A stretch of 37,168 nt of DNA from LC029 sp036676475 (GTDB taxonomy: Bacteria > Bacillota > Bacilli > Aneurinibacillales > RAOX-1): assembly GCA_036676475.1 (NCBI GenBank), contig JAKFCU010000052.1, forward strand, positions 1 through 37,168. The letters are read 5' to 3'. The position numbers and the translations under genes were made by a program. The notes beneath the pieces were generated by a model that saw nothing but the letters and a program-made list of their open reading frames with translations, did no database searches and had not been told where the DNA came from. Position 1 is the stretch's first letter, and every line of letters begins with the position of its first letter. Positions 23,988 through 31,392 of the stretch are shown piece by piece.

Positions 23988-24932
23988 CTATAAAAGCTTC
24001 AGCAACCGAAGATCTTCTCGAGGCTCCTCAAAGCTGCAGCTTCCAAAAGAGCGGAAATACTCCAATCGAAGCTTTGTGATTTCTGAGACAGGTATGATTT
24101 TATGGTTCCAGGCCAGGCCTTCCTCAGTAAACAAAAAGTGATCCCGTTCCTCATCAGCAAGGATCTTCCCAATGGCCAATACATCCAGATTATAAACATG
24201 GGCGAGCATCCCAGCAGCAAAAATGTTTAAGAAGCCATGCATCCGTGTCTTTACCTCGTCTCTGTACATTCGAATTGGATGATGGAGTCCAGCGGTGAAT
24301 TTCAAAGCAATCTGCCCCTCTTGACACGCATGAAGGATCGTTGCCACTTGTTCCGCTGAGGGAAATGCATCAGCCGTTACCCCGCCCGTTCGCAGCTTCA
24401 ATCCTACAATAGGACCTCCGAAAGCATTATGGGTAGCGATCTCTTCCAAAGCTTGTTGCATCTGTCGCTGCCATTCTTGATTAATTGGAGCAGTCACCTC
24501 ACAAAACAAGTCCAGCCCTTCTTCACTTGCTTCCTTTGCAAGTATTGTTATCAGCTCACGATCAATTAGGATCGGAGGCAGAGGAAGCTCCAGCACATCC
24601 ACATTGACCATCCCTCCATACCGTTCGCGAAAATCTTTCACCACAAGCAAATCTGCTTTCAGTCCTTCTATGCATAACTCTTTGCTGTCACTCCAGCGCC
24701 CCAAAGCCGAACACCTCAGCGGTTTTTGCAATGAAAATAATGAGATATAAGGATCTAGCTCCACTAAACGGGAAGCGGGTAAAATAAATCGGCCCAGCAT
24801 CCAAGCATCCTTGTCGATTAGAAAATCGGCATAATTTCGAATCGCTTGGTCCAGCGAAAGACTGGCAGGCGGATAAATCCCTGCATAATCAATAAGGTCC
24901 TTCAAAAAGGCAAGTTGACTGCTGTTCGACAT
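23988..24932 (-). CDS. Uncharacterised protein in the homogentisate operon
   Basis: A 314-residue soluble protein with no signal or membrane segment. Alternating hydrophobic strands and helices (GMVNVDVLELPLPP, LDLFCEVTAPI, GPIVGLKLRTGGV, ALKFTAGLHHPIR) look like a TIM-barrel-type alpha/beta fold, with LKFTAGLHHP as the most conserved-looking motif. It begins MSNSSQLAFLKDLIDYAGIYPPASLSL (residues 1-27; here the key part is DYAGIYPPASL). The ATG at 24932 has GGGAGGGGG upstream. It lies 22 bases after hmgA and 20 before fahA, so a role in homogentisate breakdown is likely. The pathway step lacking an enzyme here is maleylacetoacetate isomerisation. I do not recognise an established function. 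Confidence 0.85.
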   Translation of the reverse strand: MSNSSQLAFLKDLIDYAGIYPPASLSLDQAIRNYADFLIDKDAWMLGRFILPASRLVELDPYISLFSLQKPLRCSALGRWSDSKELCIEGLKADLLVVKDFRERYGGMVNVDVLELPLPPILIDRELITILAKEASEEGLDLFCEVTAPINQEWQRQMQQALEEIATHNAFGGPIVGLKLRTGGVTADAFPSAEQVATILHACQEGQIALKFTAGLHHPIRMYRDEVKTRMHGFLNIFAAGMLAHVYNLDVLAIGKILADEERDHFLFTEEGLAWNHKIIPVSEITKLRLEYFRSFGSCSFEEPREDLRLLKLL

Positions 24933-24954
24933 CGTATCCCCCTCCCAAGCTTTT

Positions 24955-26106
24955 TTATACCCAGCTGTAAGCATAGCCTTTATCTTCGATTTGATTCGCC
25001 TGTTTCACTACCTTTAACGGCCTAAAGGTATCCACCATAACAGCTAATTCCAATGTCTCCTTTTTCCCGATGCTGGCTTCGATTTTACTTGGATGCGGAC
25101 CATGTGGAATACCGGAAGGATGAAGCGTGATGGAACCTTCATGAATGCCCTTGCGGCTCATAAAGTTTCCTTTCACATAATATAAAACCTCATCGCTGTC
25201 TACATTGCTATGGAAGTACGGAGCAGGAATGGCCTCCGGATGATAGTCATACAATCGCGGTACAAAGGAACATACCACAAACTGATGTCCCTCAAAGGTT
25301 TGGTGGATTGGCGGCGGCATGTGGATACGCCCGGTTATCGGCTCAAAATCCCGGATATTAAATGCATAGGGGTATAAATACCCATCCCACCCCACAACAT
25401 CAAGAGGATGGTGATCAAGAATGTGAGAATGAAGGAACCCCCTCGATTTGGTTCTTACTTCATACTGCCCCTTTTCAACATGAGTTTCTAGCTTCTCCGG
25501 TCCTCGGAAATCTCTCTCGCAAAATGGACTGTGTTCCAATAGCTGGCCAAATTCGTTCCGGTATCTTCGAGGAGTAAAGATGGAGCTAGCCGATTCTAGC
25601 ACAAGGAATTTCGTTTCACCAGGTTCAGGAAATACACGATAAATCGTTCCAATGGGAATCACCAAATAGTCCCCTGGTTCATACGAAAGGGTACCGTAAA
25701 GGGTTTCTAGTTTTCCAGTTCCCTGATGGACAAACCATAACTCGTCTCCATCTCCGTTACGGTAATAATACTTCATTTCCTCGATTGGTTTACAAATCCC
25801 CAACAAGAGATCGTCATTCCCGAGCACAAACTGTCGCCCATCAATGGGATCCCCTTTCGTCTTAATCCCTGCAGTATGAAAGTGCCTGTGCTTTAGTCCT
25901 TGATGCTCTTCATATGCTGGTCGAATATCTGCAATCAACTTCGATTCTAACACCGCTGTTGGCGGATCGTGATGATACAAGATCGATTGTATTCCCGAAA
26001 ATCCTTTGGTACCCATCACTTGCTCACGGAACAAAGATCCATCTTCCTTTCGAAAGGTGGTATGACGTTTAGGAGGAAATAAGCCCATTTGGCGATAATA
26101 TGCCAT
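24955..26106 (-). CDS. hmgA: Homogentisate 1,2-dioxygenase
   Basis: A 383-residue cupin-fold iron dioxygenase that opens homogentisate to maleylacetoacetate. The length fits the short bacterial form. Probable Fe(II) ligands are His299 and Glu306 in PYFHSNVDSDEVLYYVKG and His335 in HPSGIPHGPHP. The N-terminal MAYYRQMGLFPPKRHTTFR and the mid-protein GDELWFVHQGTGKLET, a second cupin strand set, also fit. The start at 26106 has GGGAGAAG upstream; the frame opens at 26142 without support. First gene of the operon. No 4-hydroxyphenylpyruvate dioxygenase is in the window. The dispersed repeat copy B lies about 50 bases upstream. Confidence 0.95.
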   Translation of the reverse strand: MAYYRQMGLFPPKRHTTFRKEDGSLFREQVMGTKGFSGIQSILYHHDPPTAVLESKLIADIRPAYEEHQGLKHRHFHTAGIKTKGDPIDGRQFVLGNDDLLLGICKPIEEMKYYYRNGDGDELWFVHQGTGKLETLYGTLSYEPGDYLVIPIGTIYRVFPEPGETKFLVLESASSIFTPRRYRNEFGQLLEHSPFCERDFRGPEKLETHVEKGQYEVRTKSRGFLHSHILDHHPLDVVGWDGYLYPYAFNIRDFEPITGRIHMPPPIHQTFEGHQFVVCSFVPRLYDYHPEAIPAPYFHSNVDSDEVLYYVKGNFMSRKGIHEGSITLHPSGIPHGPHPSKIEASIGKKETLELAVMVDTFRPLKVVKQANQIEDKGYAYSWV

Positions 26107-26155
26107 GTAAATCTTCTCCCTTAATAAACATATTTTTCTCATATCGTAAGAAAGC

Positions 26156-26206
26156 TACTGGCGTAGCCTTATGCGTATAATACTTTCCGATAAGTGTAAA
26201 AAAGCA
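26156..26206. repeat. Dispersed repeat, copy B
   Basis: It matches 10523-10576 over about 50 bases with a few substitutions and a two-base gap; the shared core is GCCTTATGCGTATA. It is followed by an inverted pair AGCAGCG (26203-26209) / CGCTGCT (26267-26273). It lies in the intergenic region between hmgA and the response regulator, which otherwise holds no recognisable gene (26107-26435). Confidence 0.7.
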
Positions 26207-26435
26207 GCGGCATCATCTCCACCTGTAAGCCAATGAAATCGGCTCCATACGAGATGGCACTGACAACGCTGCTGGTATTGGGTTGGTTTCCATGTATACA
26301 TTTCAACACTATAATTATGTATATTCAGATAATACAAAAATTAGAACCTTCAATAGTCTTTCTCCTTCATTTTCCGTATTTTCTCCAGACAAACCATCCA
26401 TAATAAACCAAAGTCCATTTTTATGGAGGGCGATT

Positions 26436-27128
26436 GTGACGGAACGAATTCTAATTATTGAAGATGAGGAAAAAATTGCCCGAGTTCTCCAGCTGGAGCT
26501 TTCCCATGAGGGGTATGAGGTGGTCCATGTACTAGATGGCCGCAGAGGATGGGAAATGGCAACTGGGGAGCACTGGCATCTTATTTTATTGGATATCATG
26601 CTACCTGAATTAAACGGTCTAGAGGTTCTTCGAAGGATCAGACAGGTTAACCACGATGTTCCTATCATTCTGTTGACGGCCCGGAATTCCATTCAGGAAA
26701 AAGTAAGCGGCCTGGATTATGGAGCAAATGACTACGTCACCAAGCCTTTTGCCATTGAAGAGCTGCTCGCCCGTATTCGCAACCTCCTGAGGTTGACAAT
26801 TAAAAATACAACCCTTCACCCCAAACCTCTCCAGATTGATAATCTCAGGATCAATCCGCAAACGAGGGAAGTTACTCGTGCGAATCAAAAAATCGAATTA
26901 ACGGCGAAGGAATTTGATTTGCTTCTTTTTCTTGTACAAAATCAAGGAAATGTAGTATCAAGGGAGCAGATCTTCGCGGAGGTTTGGGACTATGATTTTA
27001 CTGGCGATACCAATACGGTCGATGTGTACATTGGCTATCTGCGTCAAAAAATTGATAAAGGTTTCGATTGTAAGCTCATTCATACCATTCGTGGAGTAGG
27101 CTATGTAATCAAGGATACCTTGCCATGA
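26436..27128 (+). CDS. OmpR-family response regulator
   Basis: A 230-residue two-component regulator. The receiver domain has acidic pocket ED at 9-11, phospho-acceptor Asp53 (LILLDIMLPELNG), Thr81 and Lys103 (YVTKPF). The OmpR/PhoB winged helix (about 130-228) shows LTAKEFDLLLFLVQNQGNVV and TVDVYIGYLRQKID, ending IRGVGYVIKD. The GTG at 26436 is chosen because GGAGGG lies just before it and the receiver then starts at its normal residue; the 51 residues added by the longer frame are unlike a receiver. It overlaps the sensor kinase by ATGA. It resembles the ArlR/YkoG group. Confidence 0.94.
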   Translation: MTERILIIEDEEKIARVLQLELSHEGYEVVHVLDGRRGWEMATGEHWHLILLDIMLPELNGLEVLRRIRQVNHDVPIILLTARNSIQEKVSGLDYGANDYVTKPFAIEELLARIRNLLRLTIKNTTLHPKPLQIDNLRINPQTREVTRANQKIELTAKEFDLLLFLVQNQGNVVSREQIFAEVWDYDFTGDTNTVDVYIGYLRQKIDKGFDCKLIHTIRGVGYVIKDTLP

Positions 27129-28480
27129 GTCTTAAAATCAGACTTACGTTACTATCTGCGTTATGGCTTTTATGTATCCTTCTACTTTTCAATGTGTTGA
27201 TCTACTATTTTTTCATTAAGGTCACCACACAAAGCGAGATCCAACTGTTGATGAATAAAGCAAGCACGATATTAAATGAAGATTTTATTCATTCCTCCAA
27301 GACTTGGCAGGACAAAAACCTGTTAGGAGAATTTCTACTATATAATGAAGTGATTCGCATTATCGATACAAAAGAGCGAGTGGTAAATCAGGTGGTTTCC
27401 AATGAGGAATTGTTGAGTATTCCCATAGATTTCCGATCCACTCCCAATACGCAAGTCATCCCCAGTAATACGGGAAGGAGCATTGTTGTCCAAGTTCCCA
27501 TTTACGAGGCCAGTAAACAGGTACAGCTAGGTGCCTTGGAGATAGGAAAAAAGCTGTCCTCAATGGAATACCATGTAGATATTTTGATGAGCATTCTCTT
27601 TTTCACGACAGGAGGGGCCATTTTACTTGCTATAGCGGGAGGCTATTTTTATACCCGGGTTCTTTTTAAGCCCATCCATCATCTGGCCCATACCATGCAA
27701 AAAATCGAGAAAAGCGGTTCATTTGAACTGCTTCAACTGAGTCCGTCACGTCATTCAGATGAATTGGATACACTTGTGCAAACCTTCAATAAAATGATTA
27801 GAAAGCTGGAAAAAAACTTGTCCAGGGAAAAACAGTTTGTTGCTGATGCCTCCCATGAGTTACGGACTCCTCTCACCATTATCGAAAGTTATGCGAATTT
27901 ATTGAAAAGGTGGGCAAGCAACGATCCCGCAGTAAGAGAGGAAGCAATAGATGCCATACATACGGAAGCGATTCGCCTGCGTGGTTTAACAGATGCCCTC
28001 TTAAGTCTTCGGACAGATGAAGATAAAGTTATGAAATACGAGCAATTTTCCATTCTTATGTTAATTCAAAAAATAGCTGCCACCTTACAGCAAACTTATC
28101 AAAGAAGCATAGTAACAGAATCCTCTTCGAACGATATTTACATGGTCGGCGATCCGGAGAAAATGAAACAGTTGATGATTATTTTGTTAGACAATGCGCT
28201 GAAATATAGCAAAAAAAACATTCGCATTCTTCTTGAAGATAATCAGGAATCCATTCACCTTCAAGTAATAGATAAAGGAATCGGGATCAAAGAAGAGCAT
28301 ATTCCACAATTGTTTAAACGCTTTTACCGGGTGGATCACGCACGTAACCGGAAGACAGGCGGGTTTGGTTTGGGAATGACCATAGCGGAGGGAATTGTGA
28401 AGCAGCATAAAGGATCTATTGAAGTGAAGAGTCAATTGGGTGAGGGAACGATCATCCACGTCATGCTCCCTAAGCAATAG
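27125..28480 (+). CDS. Sensor histidine kinase
   Basis: A 451-residue membrane kinase. TM1 is about 8-31, an extracellular sensor loop about 32-151, and TM2 about 152-176. A HAMP linker (about 177-232) follows, then HisKA with phosphorylated His244 (DASHELRTPLTIIESYANLL). The HATPase has the N box LLDNALKYSK, G1 DKGIGIKEEHI, F box FKRFYRVD and G2 GGFGLGMTIAEGI. Its architecture resembles ArlS/YkoH-type kinases. It is translationally coupled to the upstream regulator through ATGA. The stimulus is unknown. The nearby NlpC/P60 gene is convergent and could be a target, but nothing shows this directly. Confidence 0.94.
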   Translation: MSLKIRLTLLSALWLLCILLLFNVLIYYFFIKVTTQSEIQLLMNKASTILNEDFIHSSKTWQDKNLLGEFLLYNEVIRIIDTKERVVNQVVSNEELLSIPIDFRSTPNTQVIPSNTGRSIVVQVPIYEASKQVQLGALEIGKKLSSMEYHVDILMSILFFTTGGAILLAIAGGYFYTRVLFKPIHHLAHTMQKIEKSGSFELLQLSPSRHSDELDTLVQTFNKMIRKLEKNLSREKQFVADASHELRTPLTIIESYANLLKRWASNDPAVREEAIDAIHTEAIRLRGLTDALLSLRTDEDKVMKYEQFSILMLIQKIAATLQQTYQRSIVTESSSNDIYMVGDPEKMKQLMIILLDNALKYSKKNIRILLEDNQESIHLQVIDKGIGIKEEHIPQLFKRFYRVDHARNRKTGGFGLGMTIAEGIVKQHKGSIEVKSQLGEGTIIHVMLPKQ

Positions 28481-28484
28481 GATG

Positions 28485-28515
28485 CAGGGAGGGACCCATA
28501 GGTCCTCCCTGTACA
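28485..28515. terminator. Bidirectional terminator between the kinase and NlpC genes
   Basis: A G-rich arm (28485-28497) pairs with GGTCCTCCCTG (28501-28511) with one bulged G, followed by a T-rich stretch. Confidence 0.75.
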
Positions 28516-28525
28516 TTCTTTTATA

Positions 28526-29050
28526 CTACAATACTCGGCGGGCGGTCACATAATGAGAACTCCACCAAGAGGAATTCAGTTTGCTATAAGTTACACCCGG
28601 TTTACCGTAGGTATGAAGGATCTTACCGTTACCTGCATAGATACCCACATGCCCAATTCGTTTGATCGACTTTGAGCTGTACTTCATGGTAGCCCTAGTC
28701 GAGAAATAAACGAGATCCCCTTTTTTTAGCTGATTTCTCGGTACATACTTTCCAACCATGGATTGTTGACGAGCTCCTCGCGGTAAAGAGATTCTGTTTT
28801 TCTTATAAACATATTGCACAAAGGATGAACAGTCAAATCTATTTGTTGTCCCTGCAGTAGCCCCATAGCGGTAAGGAACACCCAAAAAACGATTTCCGGT
28901 TTTGATGATTGAATCCCCCGTGGCGATCGACGCCGCTTCAGCTGTATGAGTAGGAGTAGTTGTACCCACTGCCCCTATTCCTAAAGCCAAAGTTACTGCT
29001 AAACTAGCATGTACCACTTTTAGAATGAATGTTTTCGTGAAGTTACTCAT
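28526..29050 (-). CDS. Secreted NlpC/P60 peptidoglycan endopeptidase
   Basis: A 174-residue exported protein. The signal peptide (about 1-40) ends near HTAEAA. The NlpC/P60 domain (about 48-174) has catalytic Cys in RFDCSSFVQYVYKK, His in IGHVGIYAGNGKILHTYG, and the conserved GVPYRYGA and LKKGDLVYFST segments. It should cleave the D-gamma-glutamyl-diamino-acid bond in peptidoglycan stems. No LysM or SH3 wall-binding domain is present, so it is a minimal form. The ATG at 29050 follows GAGAGGAGAAC. It is transcribed alone, and the 353 bases upstream hold the structured-RNA candidate on the other strand. Confidence 0.93.
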   Translation of the reverse strand: MSNFTKTFILKVVHASLAVTLALGIGAVGTTTPTHTAEAASIATGDSIIKTGNRFLGVPYRYGATAGTTNRFDCSSFVQYVYKKNRISLPRGARQQSMVGKYVPRNQLKKGDLVYFSTRATMKYSSKSIKRIGHVGIYAGNGKILHTYGKPGVTYSKLNSSWWSSHYVTARRVL

Positions 29051-29212
29051 CTGTTGTTCTCCTCTCTAATCATGGATTGCCTGTACCGGCTAACTTGAGT
29101 ATACCAAAAGTAAAATTTCCATTATTTTCATAGGGGACTCATAAACATAGGCACCTTAGACAATAAAAGCGTTTTCTAAGAAAACCTTAAGAATATTCTC
29201 ATACCCCTTTTA

Positions 29213-29392
29213 TGTACAGTGGAGAACCAGACAGTTATAATGTATAGTTTGGATTGCTGAAAGGCATCCCTCTCGTTACGCTTGGAAGCGAGCTCATATG
29301 CCGGCTACACAAATCCTGCTTAAGTTACATAGTTTGTCCACTTATATGCCCTCGTATGGTAAGGGGCAAAGATTAAATTGACCAATCTTTGT
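29213..29392 (+). ncRNA. Candidate structured RNA with promoter
   Basis: A promoter-like TGTACA (29213-29218), 17-base spacer and TATAAT (29236-29241) would start an RNA near 29248. It can form nested helices GGATT/AATCC (29251-29255/29312-29316), GGCAT/ATGCC (29263-29267/29298-29302) and CTCG/CGAG (29272-29275/29289-29292). Two hairpins follow: TGCCC/GGGCA near 29347-29369 and CAAAGATT/AATCTTTG (about 29368-29392). No T-run follows. No coding frame fits. It matches no riboswitch that I know. It could equally be folded from the opposite strand as part of the NlpC leader. Confidence 0.35.
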
Positions 29393-29403
29393 ACAAACAT
29401 GTG

Positions 29404-29715
29404 TTAAGATAGCAGTGAATTCCTGATCTGGATGAGCTCCCTAAACCACTGTTCATCTTTGGTTTCTAATGCTAGATCAATAAGCGTATAAATCCCTTCC
29501 AGTTCACGTTGAATGCACAAGGGAAGCTCATTAATCCAGCGATATTCCACCTCATAGCCTTCGTTTTTTCTTTTCAAAAAGGTTTCTTCCGAAATCCTTC
29601 TCGGTTCACTCCAACGAACGCTTTCCCTTAAGAATTCTTGTCGGGAATAGAATCGCTTGTTCTGATAAATTTCACATATATATTTTACCTTCTTAAACTG
29701 GTTCAATTTGCCCAT
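29404..29715 (-). CDS. IDEAL-domain protein
   Basis: A 103-residue protein. The C-terminal part (about 76-100, YTLIDLALETKDEQWFRELI) matches the IDEAL domain, a short helical motif found at the ends of Bacillales proteins such as the YpiB/UPF0302 group. The N-terminal part is basic and unassigned (QNKRFYSRQEFLRESVRWSE). The ATG at 29715 has AGGAGGG ten bases upstream. Function is unknown; IDEAL regions in other proteins are thought to mediate protein interactions. Confidence 0.7.
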   Translation of the reverse strand: MGKLNQFKKVKYICEIYQNKRFYSRQEFLRESVRWSEPRRISEETFLKRKNEGYEVEYRWINELPLCIQRELEGIYTLIDLALETKDEQWFRELIQIRNSLLS

Positions 29716-29890
29716 CCGATAGATGCCCTCCTCTCCGTTTTGCTATTTCTATTAATATATTCGCAAAAAGAAAGGAAGGTGAAATCCAAAAGGGGGGTAG
29801 TCTTTAACTTTCCACCCCCAAAACGAATTCTTTTGTTTTCACAGCTAAGTGCGTTACAATACAAGTATCAAAAAAAAAGGAGCCCTTATC

Positions 29891-30187
29891 ATGAAATGTA
29901 CCCTAACGGAAAGCGCTGCACAGAAAGTGAGAGAAATCTTGGAGGACGTAGAAGATAAAACATCCAAGCTTCGCGTATTTGTATCCCATGCTCATGGAGA
30001 TCATGCACATTATGGCTTGGGCTTGGACAAACCAACCGAAAAGGACGAGGTCGTTCAAACCGCAGGCTTGGAAGTCATTCTTGAGAAAGATAATGAATTT
30101 TTAGATGGCGTCATCATTGACTACAACCCCGAAAAAGACTCCTGGTCTGCCACCAACCCAGAGAAGGGAAACCACGGCGACCATTAA
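29891..30187 (+). CDS. HesB/IscA-fold protein with histidines in place of the Fe-S cysteines
   Basis: A 98-residue protein of A-type carrier shape (MKCTLTESAAQKVREIL, LRVFVSH, YGLGLDKP, VIIDYNPEKDSW). The conserved cysteines of IscA/SufA/ErpA are absent. The first site reads SHAHGDHAHYG (His33, 35, 38, 40), and the C-terminal CxC position reads GNHGDH (His95, His98). The only cysteine is Cys3. The protein cannot hold an Fe-S cluster in the usual way but could bind a different metal through histidines. The start at 29891 follows AAGGAGC; the longer frame from 29849 is unsupported. It stands alone with its own terminator. Fold assignment is by motif pattern. Confidence 0.8.
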   Translation: MKCTLTESAAQKVREILEDVEDKTSKLRVFVSHAHGDHAHYGLGLDKPTEKDEVVQTAGLEVILEKDNEFLDGVIIDYNPEKDSWSATNPEKGNHGDH

Positions 30188-30200
30188 AAAAAGTCTCCAT

Positions 30201-30236
30201 ACTCCGCATATCCGACACAGATATGCGGAGTTTTTC
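30201..30236 (+). terminator. Intrinsic terminator after the HesB-like gene
   Basis: ACTCCGCATA (30201-30210) pairs with TATGCGGAGT (30222-30231), followed by five T. Confidence 0.92.
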
Positions 30237-30387
30237 ATTAATTAGGCTTTATAATCAACCTCATCCATCTCCTCAATGCTCTCCACTTCTCAAATCCTCC
30301 CGGACTCACTTACTATTTTCTCATTATAAAATAGGCGATTTGGGACAAACTATCCATAGTCTTGATTATCATAAGGAAGGTGTAGCT

Positions 30388-30570
30388 ATGAAAAAGATCT
30401 CCACAAAACAACTGGACAAATTGGAATCGAAACTGCTAAACCATCGCCTAACAAAGGAAATCGACGTTGAGCTTGCTGAGGAATATATGATGGCCGATCT
30501 ATATTCCGGCTATCCTCCTCTGGAGTCCGTCAATCGATCGCAAAATATTGAAGAATCGAGAGCTGAGTGA
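30388..30570 (+). CDS. Hypothetical 60-residue protein
   Basis: A small, charged, mostly helical protein (MKKISTKQLDKLESKLLNHR then EIDVELAEEYMMADLY). The ATG at 30388 has GGAAGG upstream; the frame extends to 30223 but that part lies over the previous terminator. It ends at a bidirectional terminator. No family is recognised. Confidence 0.65.
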   Translation: MKKISTKQLDKLESKLLNHRLTKEIDVELAEEYMMADLYSGYPPLESVNRSQNIEESRAE

Positions 30571-30581
30571 TACGAAACAAA

Positions 30582-30614
30582 AAGAGTCCCGTTTAGTAAG
30601 GGACTCTTCTTTAT
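30582..30614. terminator. Bidirectional intrinsic terminator
   Basis: AAGAGTCCC (30582-30590) pairs with GGGACTCTT (30600-30608), with T-rich flanks on both strands, between the 60-residue gene and the DUF1641 gene. Confidence 0.88.
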
Positions 30615-31192
30615 TTTACCATTTTTCTTTCTTGCCATATTTCCAAAAAAGCATGAATAAATTTGAGCCCGTTCTGTACAGCAGGATCTTTTAGGAGCTT
30701 TAATACCCCGAATACAGAGATCGTTGATGAATCCTGCTCCGCTCTGTGCTGGGCTTCTTTTACCAAGGACATTCCCTCTTGGATTCGATACGTTACCGGA
30801 TCTGATATTAATTCCAGCACTTCAGCAAAAGATGCTAATGTCTCTCGCTTCGAAATAAATTCCACAAAGGGAGAGATCTGATCCAATAATTCCACTGTTT
30901 TAGCAATGCGCGGCATCTTCTCCATAATTGCTCCAAGTGCCTGAAGATTATCCTGTTTTAACGCAATTTTGGCAAACTGATTTACAGGTTCGGTAAATTG
31001 ATCCATAACATCCGGATCCACTACAATCTTGGTCACCATGTCGATCCCTTGCTCCATTTTTAATACAGCATTATTCAACTCTGGCAGCTTATGAATCAGG
31101 GTAACCAAGGCTTGAAGCACTTCAGGATTTGACAATTCTTCCAATAATACCGCCGAGGTCTGCAAACGTTCTTCTTGTAGTGTTTTCGTCAT
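30611..31192 (-). CDS. DUF1641 protein (YrhD-like)
   Basis: A 193-residue, all-helical soluble protein. The C-terminal DUF1641 signature is FGVLKLLKDPAVQNGLKFIH; preceding amphipathic helices contain repeated hydrophobic positions. Family members are often found next to formate dehydrogenases or sulfide/quinone-type oxidoreductases (B. subtilis YrhD beside YrhE) and may act as accessory factors. No such partner is here. The ATG has AAAGGAAG upstream. It lies downstream of the cysteine desulfurase, separated by a hairpin, so it is probably transcribed separately. Confidence 0.85.
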   Translation of the reverse strand: MTKTLQEERLQTSAVLLEELSNPEVLQALVTLIHKLPELNNAVLKMEQGIDMVTKIVVDPDVMDQFTEPVNQFAKIALKQDNLQALGAIMEKMPRIAKTVELLDQISPFVEFISKRETLASFAEVLELISDPVTYRIQEGMSLVKEAQHRAEQDSSTISVFGVLKLLKDPAVQNGLKFIHAFLEIWQERKMVK

Positions 31193-31340
31193 GTTGTCCG
31201 CTTCCTTTCTTAAGAGGCATCTTGAAAAAAGGGAATGGTTATGCCAATGGTCTGCCTTGATTTATCCATTGATATGGTAACATCGAATAGTATGTCTCTT
31301 TGTCCGACATGCTATTCTACCACCACACTCTCGATGAACA

Positions 31341-31380
31341 AGAACTGGCTATGGGGAAATCTTCCCTATAGCCAGTCCTT
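31341..31380 (-). terminator. Hairpin after the cysteine desulfurase
   Basis: A stem of about 15 bp (31344-31358 with 31362-31376) has a 3-base loop, directly beyond the desulfurase stop. The T-run is weak on the minus strand, so it may act only partially. Confidence 0.65.
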
Positions 31381-31392
31381 GTTTCTTCTTCC

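Noticed and set aside
26155..26337. Minus-strand 60-residue ORF
   Set aside because: Its C-terminal part is a translation of dispersed repeat copy B, and it lies in the promoter region of the response regulator.
29051..29403. c-di-AMP (ydaO/yuaA) riboswitch upstream of the NlpC/P60 gene
   Set aside because: The context and a GAGAGG-like stretch on the minus strand are suggestive, but the conserved core blocks (the GGGGGACC-like and CCGACAGCTAAC-like segments) are absent on both strands.
31239..31310. Minus-strand 23-codon ORF before the DUF1641 gene (MSDKETYYSMLPYQWINQG)
   Set aside because: Possible leader peptide, but the ribosome binding site is weak and no attenuator pairing was seen around it.
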